Assembly: GCA_007136585.1 (NCBI GenBank)
Contig: SLGR01000082.1
Coordinates: forward strand, 1 to 7,810
Direction of reading: 5' to 3'
Length of the DNA: 7,810 nt
Source: Candidatus Sumerlaeota bacterium
Lineage (GTDB): Bacteria > CG03 > SLGR01
Below the pieces are notes generated by a model that was not told the DNA's origin, searched no databases, and saw nothing but the letters and a program-made list of their open reading frames with translations. A program made the position numbers and the translations under genes. This document shows, piece after piece, positions 6,001 to 7,810 of this stretch (the first letter of the stretch is position 1; the number at the start of each line of letters is the position of its first letter).

Positions 6001-7810
6001 ATATATGATATATGCGGGAAGTCCGTTTGGTGAAGTTGTCTCCGATGCGGCAGCGATCATTTCGTCTTTTATACTCTCCCCGGCTCTTGAGGGGCTTCTT
6101 CCCGCGGCATATGCGCTGGGACAGCTTTTTCTGAGCACAGCCGGACCTATGGCCCTTATATACTTCTTCAGCCGTCTTATGAGCAAGGCCGGGATATCCC
6201 TGCTTTTCGTGAGCCGTAAGGCGCGCGCAAAGCTCGGAGAGTTCAATATACTTCTGGAAAGGATACTTCAGACGGTTATAGCTCTCGGTTCGCTGAGATT
6301 GGCAGGCGTGGCGGTTCCCTGGGTGGCGGGGAGAGTGGGAGAGATATCCGACAGCAGGGATATAGAATCAGTCATAAGACACGGGCTTGGAAGCGGCGAA
6401 GATATGAACGATGCGATATACGGTACGATAGAGTTTAACGCTCTTCTCGCTGAAGAACTGAAAGACCTGGGGCTCAGGGAAATTGAGTTAAAGGGGGAGA
6501 CGGTTGACCTTCAGGAGATGCTTGACGATCTGGGGAGAAACGCGGCAAAGGATTCATTCGCAGGGGTATACTCGGTTCCGGGTTACCTTGACGCGCTTGA
6601 GGAATGGGCCCTTAAATGGGACCCCGTCCTAAACGCTGTAGCCACCGAACTGGGGGCTACTTACGAGACTAACCTTGAGGAGAAAATATACCAGCTCTTT
6701 CACGCGGATTTCACCCCGACTACGCTTGAGCACGTTCTGGGAGGGCAGCGGGGGCTGATGCTCTTTCTCCACCAGGTTGTAGCAGATATAGAGGCCTCCA
6801 GTATGGGGAGGCTCCAGTACGCGGTCGCTCATAACTTTCAGTTTACACAGCCTTTTATTGACAGTTTTGCCTATTACCCCCAGGAAGATTACGACGGGTA
6901 TATAATCCGCTTTAATAGTTATATAAAAGACGCTCTCGTTCTTATAACCGGGGAAGAAGACCTTGCCGCCTCTCTTGAGGAGACTCACCTTGATTTCAGC
7001 GGAAACCGCGAACTGGACGAACTTAAAAAAGATGTTCGGGCCCATATAAGGAGCATAGACGAGACTATGATGGGAGTGGATGATTTTATAGTCTCCCAGT
7101 ACAGCGATGACGGGGAAGAGGTTCCCGCTGCCTTCAGCCGCTACCGTTCGGGGGAGCTCTCGGCAATGGTAAGCGAAGATATAAGGAACGCCGAGACAGT
7201 ACAGGATCTTGTAAGCGTCTATGCCGAGGTAGGAGAGAGGGTCTCGGAGATACTTCACAGTATAGGGGATAATACCAGGGATCATTACAATACACTGCTC
7301 AGGTATAACCAGTATATGAGGATTTCCGGCCGGGGCGGGGAGAGTATCAGTGATCTTCTTGAGCTTCTTACGGGGGAAGAGTTTTCGGAGCTTGATTTCA
7401 CCCAGGCAACTCCCCCGGAAACCCCGGGAGAGTTCGGCGCGCGTCTCCTTGAACAGGCCGACGCCCTTGACGAGGTATTCTCACAGATCAGGGGCCAGGA
7501 AAATACTCACAGGCTGAGAGGTCTGATAGAATCAGATTACCTGTCAGGTATTGAAAATTATATGGAACAGGTTGAAACCATAGAAGAGTCCATAGAAAGG
7601 AACCTCCAGACCCTGGAGCATATAAAGAGCGACCGGGAGAGAGTAATAGAAGAGGCCCGCCAGGAGAAGGAAGATGCTATAAGGCAGGCCGAGCGGCTTC
7701 ACTGGTGGGAGTCCCGTATCGGGCGCCCGTCCCCCTCTTCACCGGCAGACCCGATTACAAAACAGGAGGCTGACAGGAACCTGGAGAGAACCGTAAGGGA
7801 TTTAAATGAC
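2..7810 (+). CDS. Internal part of a giant multidomain membrane protein (open at both ends)
   Basis: Codons starting at position 2 run for 2603 sense codons without a stop and are still open at the last base; the true start and stop lie outside the window. Codon choice is even throughout and no frame change was found, so this reads as one gene. Domains in order: phosphohexomutase II-IV remnant, membrane helices, protease-like remnant, SNase, beta-solenoid-like stretch, unassigned linker, phosphohexomutase domain I remnant, membrane helices, second protease-like remnant, second SNase-like domain, third membrane cluster, helical and coiled-coil tail. Only three cysteines occur (residues 103, 904, 1639). 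The protein is probably anchored in the cytoplasmic membrane by several helix clusters. Its overall function is unknown; the enzyme-derived parts are mostly degenerate, pointing to a structural or binding role with perhaps one live nuclease. The reading frame is nearly certain; the role is not. Confidence 0.96.
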   Translation, partial: MNSAYFRHLISRFDLSLIQESGIEILLDVRKLSGISEEDLENIPLDMTLILPGDTRDIEEIESSGNQIKVELQEDGTLIRVWGSDGRELRDTDLSALLNWYICEHYGYRGDIITSRYSSPLLERIARRYGLETSFSHTGENHLINPEISWNDYLAHIILLAEIKGRTGRSLEENLIRISRDMGGPEYSYASSFNVHYEDYEEIRKFFESENIEHTAGYEYADKIERFDRGIRIEYKDGSWLLMSLRADTVEVYSEAFEKKRARELATSFESMLKDRVQPSFSLKRLLSPTPVRVALMVSLLNIGLVGLSIILPAFFPVLNWTIFSPVLAPVANLFSMLSPYFIERLPFIMSVFAFYAPMFTVWFIRAAFMFFTARTMWGQAGRYELHPDIAELPSVKEGVSPDKGKFRGFEFVEIKEDRRTPSKLNVAVNKEYFTALPPTLQVIFYQHAFSVARVQKLIPIQLLMKGVSRTLSYFLRLIINPVIIHPFAAVADIFYLGKWIREKESKKPGAVYYSGSKIIWPEEYRETLGKKYDTNWTTGRVKNFSDRPSGVPDGDTLYLDDGSVIRLAGLEPGEMKADEEEPGAREARDFLREMIRPGMDLFMVIPKDNREDKYGRTVAYVYAPDSQGRLVNVNRAMHEQGHNRYIDRVVNWYGIKSSIGEVVAELKELPAYLEAPASLKSLEREKGLSYYITNPLEIFRGITALFSVSKPAGIQEEGEEKLFMRSLKAAPLEREKDAEILENAGWDTGTHSRVSLGSGFDPSGISPGGRTGDRSSLYLSGTVSIGDGFLLDEDKIFSVENYAGGEFSAGADVSVKANITVTIEGDGRLSIDEGVTAENDMLIKVLPGERKRMMMVAGEAVVLPENIDPEDFSSHIMGILMGRESWDDIEPLLNVYGLSPEACRKIWEYYNFEGYEAVSIPKKTSTSIPSFTLPRAIEEVISSGGDLTSQQMESLTDRLESRIFPDPSRKRSWFVRMLLTEEERTDLAGLIAETAGIWHLISDNKDEFPDVKSLIIDGVSLLDLDGEDIEVLMIVKGDAQPEDLRLRTAEGTIRIKRVGEKWIQDNESGEGRNSFLTGFLATGITLWGDNYTSYLNTQYSRGAWSKNILLRAKELIEDADDSAQGRSRIIWSLKILAALNPILDVDEVEDLEFAELEELAGEFLELTRLHLIRRDIDRVLGESIKKNVAKYEESPGIGGVGDIEILEKEGEPEWVSRRILKESRDLEHGEDFYNERVDKALAEMRRVDYQRFKVQNVDYPRSLPAGKPVPVFTLPGGAEVELTLNIVDTPRRLEDQRLLGTITRAGPLSQVNTLADHYEINLQSALFEMDPRALSIVIQSLLDQLRLSVAQDRALSHTRSIEANELARRKSVNDRQSDAEFLQKELSDYLNGVRTSFLDPEDIQFTDGVADISDPESRVPRIAQALAEYNRAYGITRPVLLASSGDGMESMGLFADILAANGIEVSFLDKTVSGKAWESFDRSSYSFAVYFSDDRVSVTGPDGGISGTLSNILAIVMNSVRFYKYRGLETQVPGTEEETEKGHLTHMDAPEEDPVFGSDEMREAFREFIETGHALVGEEKEEKPETPARTPLGLRGISFAISTAVLTVFATVAGLNLFAPHMITIPGKELLTGLIYACFMFFVRSPVLYGIIGSAVGYFITTAFLYAFITPLRLLAYKRAFPFSRRGELIPEIEAMRDAPDTEWTIPNEFNSWSFIYMSKDGSVTAYKEGFRHLPKFLQAYIYQREMTADTIINRQLVTVRSVRRAILSTRFWLWMVRIPIIEPFVIVKTFWNSLRSLFSRKGLVLESELEPQHEITLEDIKDKYETEWVDIKKVNFQKKLQLKDKRLVKVLGVPSERVASAAGIFAERKALLLIPKTEKDTERFQAYVYLSPEGEPGIEPEKVSPTEEVWVNFTSAHVGSGLLRRGITPVGVDSLTRDDELIDITDVPPVIRFTRAQLESLEEETPVLKPENRLLGWIFRALDSVSGIGLLALGPYFTYMIYAGSPFGEVVSDAAAIISSFILSPALEGLLPAAYALGQLFLSTAGPMALIYFFSRLMSKAGISLLFVSRKARAKLGEFNILLERILQTVIALGSLRLAGVAVPWVAGRVGEISDSRDIESVIRHGLGSGEDMNDAIYGTIEFNALLAEELKDLGLREIELKGETVDLQEMLDDLGRNAAKDSFAGVYSVPGYLDALEEWALKWDPVLNAVATELGATYETNLEEKIYQLFHADFTPTTLEHVLGGQRGLMLFLHQVVADIEASSMGRLQYAVAHNFQFTQPFIDSFAYYPQEDYDGYIIRFNSYIKDALVLITGEEDLAASLEETHLDFSGNRELDELKKDVRAHIRSIDETMMGVDDFIVSQYSDDGEEVPAAFSRYRSGELSAMVSEDIRNAETVQDLVSVYAEVGERVSEILHSIGDNTRDHYNTLLRYNQYMRISGRGGESISDLLELLTGEEFSELDFTQATPPETPGEFGARLLEQADALDEVFSQIRGQENTHRLRGLIESDYLSGIENYMEQVETIEESIERNLQTLEHIKSDRERVIEEARQEKEDAIRQAERLHWWESRIGRPSPSSPADPITKQEADRNLERTVRDLND
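14..817 (+). other. Domain: degenerate phosphohexomutase (PGM/PMM) domains II-IV, copy A
   Basis: Residues 5-272 follow the order of the alpha-D-phosphohexomutase family. Domain II-like: Y-F-R-H-L-I then 'SGIEILLD' (residues 21-28). Where the family has its metal-binding D-x-D-x-D loop there is Q-E-D-G-T (73-77), followed by 'GSDGREL' (83-89). Domain III-like: 'TSRYSSPLLERIARRYGLE' (114-132) matches the usual T-x-x-S-S-x-L-L-x-x-I-A-x-x-Y-G pattern, and H-T-G (137-139) sits where T-G-F-K is expected. The sugar-recognition G-E-E-S-G loop is missing; the chain passes directly to the kinase-like helix 'DYLAHIILLAE' (153-163) and 'GRSLEENL' (168-175). Domain IV-like: 'DGSWLLM' (237-243) and 'VEVYSEA' (250-256), but the phosphate-binding R-P-S-G-T-E-P loop is replaced by L-M-S-L-R-A-D. 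It is almost certainly inactive as a mutase. Domain I would lie upstream of the window. The family call is by eye but rests on several ordered landmarks. Confidence 0.72.
875..1120 (+). other. Membrane helix cluster A (about three helices)
   Basis: Residues 292-373 are strongly hydrophobic, with likely helices near 292-316, 321-343 and 347-373. Breaks are marked by prolines and by the charged pair E-R at 344-345. A basic stretch (K-R at 284-285, R293) sits just before the first helix and R376 just after the last, which favours a cytoplasmic location for the preceding phosphohexomutase-like region under the positive-inside rule. Helix number and orientation are inferred by eye. The cluster sits at the same place relative to the downstream protease-like and SNase domains as the cluster at residues 1597-1674. 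Confidence 0.8.
1127..1492 (+). other. Domain: protease-like remnant plus following membrane helix, copy A
   Basis: Residues 376-497. A soluble stretch of about 60 residues leads to 'LPPTLQVIFYQHAF' (437-450), then an amphipathic helix and a hydrophobic helix (472-497). The order helices, soluble part, 'LP-x-x-LQ-x-x-I-x-x-H' and a further helix recalls membrane zinc proteases of the M48/M56 kind, in which this region carries the H-E-x-x-H zinc motif. Here the aligned residues are H-A-F-S-V (448-452): one His remains and the other ligands are absent. In copy B the same columns read R-E-M-T-A, so the first two consensus positions survive separately in the two copies. If related, it has lost zinc binding. 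This family link is weak; the similarity to copy B is much firmer. Confidence 0.35.
1598..1966 (+). other. Domain: SNase (thermonuclease)-like fold, copy A, mostly intact active site
   Basis: Residues 533-655. The staphylococcal nuclease order is clear: D-G-D-T (554-557), 'DGSVIRLAGLEPGE' (562-575), a helix 'ARDFLREMI' (588-596), 'DKYGRTVAYVY' (613-623), and 'VNVNRAMHEQG' (632-642). Set against S. aureus nuclease, D21 corresponds to D556, R35 to R567, E43 to E575 and R87 to R617. D40 appears as E572, a conservative change in a calcium ligand, and T41 as P573. SNase domains cut DNA or RNA, or serve only as binding modules (as in Tudor-SN). This copy keeps the arginines and the general-base glutamate, so activity is plausible but not shown. 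It is embedded between membrane helices, unlike the usual secreted single-domain enzyme. Confidence 0.85.
2330..2551 (+). other. Short beta-solenoid-like stretch
   Basis: Residues 777-850 show alternating hydrophobic residues with G/D turns: 'LYLSGTVSIGDGFLL' (778-792), then 'GADVSVKANITVTIEGDG' (811-828), 'LSIDEGVTAEN' (830-840) and 'LIKVLPGE' (843-850). The run '-V-x-x-K-x-x-I-T-V-T-x-x-G-x-x-x-L-x-I-x-x-G-V' resembles the C-terminal beta-helix cap of UDP-glucose pyrophosphorylases, which would fit with the adjacent phosphohexomutase remnants because the two enzymes act in sequence in UDP-glucose synthesis. The nucleotidyltransferase core of that family is not visible in the window. It could equally be an unrelated beta-rich segment. 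Confidence 0.3.
2552..4162 (+). other. Unassigned soluble linker region of about 540 residues
   Basis: Residues 851-1387 separate the two composite modules. I recognise no family. What can be seen: mixed helix with charged and polar residues; a segment with strand-like pattern at 1008-1060 ('SLIIDGVSLLDLDGEDIEV' at 1014-1032 and 'GTIRIKRVGEKWI' at 1052-1064); an acidic helical run at 1141-1185; and a small beta-like piece near 'VPVFTLPGGAEVELTLNIVD' (1270-1289). Helical sequence at 1325-1390 leads into the phosphohexomutase domain I remnant. No membrane helix, signal peptide, nucleotide-binding loop or cysteine cluster was found. The region has no counterpart after copy B, where membrane cluster C begins instead. 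Confidence 0.6.
4163..4579 (+). other. Domain: degenerate phosphohexomutase domain I, copy B
   Basis: Residues 1388-1526. Landmarks in family order: 'RIAQALAEY' (1422-1430), the helix that opens domain I; 'RPVLLASSGDGM' (1438-1449), where the family has V-x-x-G-x-D-x-R; 'ILAANGIEVSFLD' (1458-1470); 'SFAVYFSDDR' (1487-1496); and 'VTGPDGG' (1499-1505), which matches the end of the active-site region. The catalytic T-A-S-H-N-P loop, bearing the phosphoserine, reads Y-F-S-D-D-R, so a serine may be kept but the surrounding signature is gone. Domains II-IV do not follow; an acidic, Pro/Glu-rich linker (about 1534-1590) leads straight to membrane helices. It cannot be an active mutase by itself. Confidence 0.65.
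4790..5023 (+). other. Membrane helix cluster B (about three helices)
   Basis: Residues 1597-1674 contain hydrophobic stretches near 1598-1621, 1629-1649 and 1650-1673. Basic residues flank both ends (R1590, R1596; R1676, K1679-R1680), consistent with membrane anchors. The preceding 55 residues are acidic and rich in Glu, Thr and Pro, like a flexible spacer between the phosphohexomutase remnant and the membrane. Position and spacing match cluster A. Confidence 0.8.
5039..5389 (+). other. Domain: protease-like remnant plus following membrane-proximal helix, copy B
   Basis: Residues 1680-1796. A soluble part with 'WSFIYMSKDGSVTAY' (1714-1728) leads to 'LPKFLQAYIYQREMTAD' (1735-1751), then a basic amphipathic helix and 'WLWMVRIPIIEPFVIVKTFW' (1775-1794), a borderline membrane helix broken by prolines. 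The latter parallels 'NPVIIHPF' of copy A. The place of a zinc-protease H-E-x-x-H is taken by R-E-M-T-A (1746-1750): only the Glu is kept, whereas copy A keeps only the first His. Both copies share the LP-x-x-LQ and Y-Q landmarks. If derived from an M48/M56 protease it is a pseudo-enzyme; it may instead be a family of its own. Confidence 0.35.
5471..5791 (+). other. Domain: degenerate SNase-like fold, copy B
   Basis: Residues 1824-1930. Recognised mainly by alignment with copy A: 'KYETEW' (1825-1830) against 'KYDTNW'; 'LKDKRLVKVLGVPSE' (1844-1858) against 'LDDGSVIRLAGLEPGE'; 'LLIPK' (1874-1878) against 'MVIPK'; 'ERFQAYVYL' (1884-1892) against 'YGRTVAYVY'; and 'VWVNFTSAHVGSG' (1911-1923) against 'VNVNRAMHEQG'. 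D-G-D-T is missing, R35 has become Lys and the calcium ligand D40 has become Val; R1885 may keep the position of R87. Nuclease activity is therefore unlikely. An insertion rich in Glu and Pro (1895-1910) lengthens one loop. It may serve as a binding or structural domain. Confidence 0.55.
5927..6337 (+). other. Membrane helix cluster C (about four helices)
   Basis: Residues 1976-2112 hold hydrophobic segments near 1984-2005, 2013-2036, 2040-2058 and 2084-2108. Between the third and fourth is a basic loop with R2059-like positions and 'SRKARAKLG' (2071-2079), a likely cytoplasmic loop by the positive-inside rule. The cluster starts directly after the A-L-x-S-V-S landmark; after the same landmark in copy A there is no membrane segment. 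It could be the start of a further module whose later part is not recognisable, since no protease-like or SNase motif follows within the window. Confidence 0.75.
6338..7519 (+). other. Helical, charged region of unknown function
   Basis: Residues 2113-2506 follow the last membrane cluster. The sequence is predominantly of helical character with many Glu, Asp, Leu and Arg. Segments with some order include 'MLDDLGRNAAKDSFAGVY' (2173-2190), 'TLEHVLGGQRGLMLFLHQVV' (2241-2260) and 'YYPQEDYDGYIIRFNSYIKD' (2291-2310). A His-containing pattern (H2237, H2244, H2257, H2277) is spread out and matches no metal motif I know. No family was recognised. Confidence 0.5.
7520..7699 (+). other. Predicted coiled coil
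   Basis: Residues 2507-2566 are free of Pro and rich in Glu, Arg, Gln and Lys with hydrophobic residues at heptad-like spacing, including 'YMEQVETIEESIERNLQTL' (2520-2538) and 'RERVIEEARQEKEDAIRQAE' (2545-2564). This suggests an elongated or oligomerising helix. It ends at W2568-W2569 and is followed by a Pro/Ser-rich turn (2574-2584), after which helical sequence resumes to the window edge. Confidence 0.6.

Noticed and set aside
6710-6833. Spaced histidines (H2237, H2244, H2257, H2277) as a metal site
   Set aside because: Spacing fits no known metal motif and the surrounding residues are not characteristic.
6629-7285. Open frame of 218 codons on the minus strand, and similar ones at 95-643 and 2906-3514
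   Set aside because: They lie wholly antisense to the long + strand frame, show low-complexity or non-native composition, match no family and have no separate gene context. They arise because the sense gene rarely uses codons whose complements are stops.
2-7810. Many internal AGGAGG- or GGAGG-like sequences followed by ATG, which might look like ribosome binding sites of separate genes
   Set aside because: They result from frequent AGG (Arg) and GAG (Glu) codons. No stop codon precedes any of them in the frame, so there is no sign that translation ends and restarts.
2-7810. A recoded stop codon or phage-like alternative genetic code as the reason for the long frame
   Set aside because: No TAA, TAG or TGA occurs in the frame at all, so the standard code explains it and there is no evidence of reassignment.

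Overview
The window is one uninterrupted coding sequence. Reading the + strand in the second frame (codons starting at position 2) gives 2603 consecutive sense codons with no TAA, TAG or TGA, from the left edge to the last base. Neither the start nor the stop codon is inside the window, so this is an internal slice of a giant protein. No intergenic gap, RNA gene, promoter, terminator, CRISPR array or insertion sequence was seen. All other open frames on both strands are shadows of this gene.

Organism: a very long uncharacterised ORF, roughly half GC, with heavy use of ATA (Ile) and AGG (Arg), is reminiscent of uncultivated bacteria of the Omnitrophota (PVC superphylum), where giant genes are known. 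This is an inference from gene style, not a phylogenetic placement.

Layout (residues numbered from the first complete codon). 5-272: degenerate phosphohexomutase domains II-IV. 292-373: membrane helices. 376-497: a short soluble part that looks like a decayed membrane metalloprotease (M48/M56 style), plus one more membrane helix. 533-655: a staphylococcal-nuclease (SNase) fold with most active-site residues present. 777-850: a short beta-solenoid-like stretch. 851-1387: about 540 residues I cannot assign. 1388-1526: phosphohexomutase domain I only, with its catalytic loop degraded. 1597-1674: membrane helices. 1680-1796: a second protease-like remnant. 1824-1930: a second, decayed SNase-like domain. 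1976-2112: a third membrane cluster. 2113-2603: helical sequence ending in a coiled coil and a Pro/Ser-rich linker.

The main discovery is that two parts of this protein are diverged copies of one composite module, in the same order: phosphohexomutase-like, membrane helices, protease-like remnant, membrane helix, SNase-like, then an L-x-S-L-E / A-L-x-S-V-S linker. Matched landmarks lie about 1270-1300 residues apart. The enzyme folds are mostly stripped of catalytic residues. This suggests a membrane-anchored, largely structural or binding giant protein built by duplication of an enzyme-derived cassette; one nuclease domain may still be active. All domain calls come from reading motifs by eye and need profile or structure searches.
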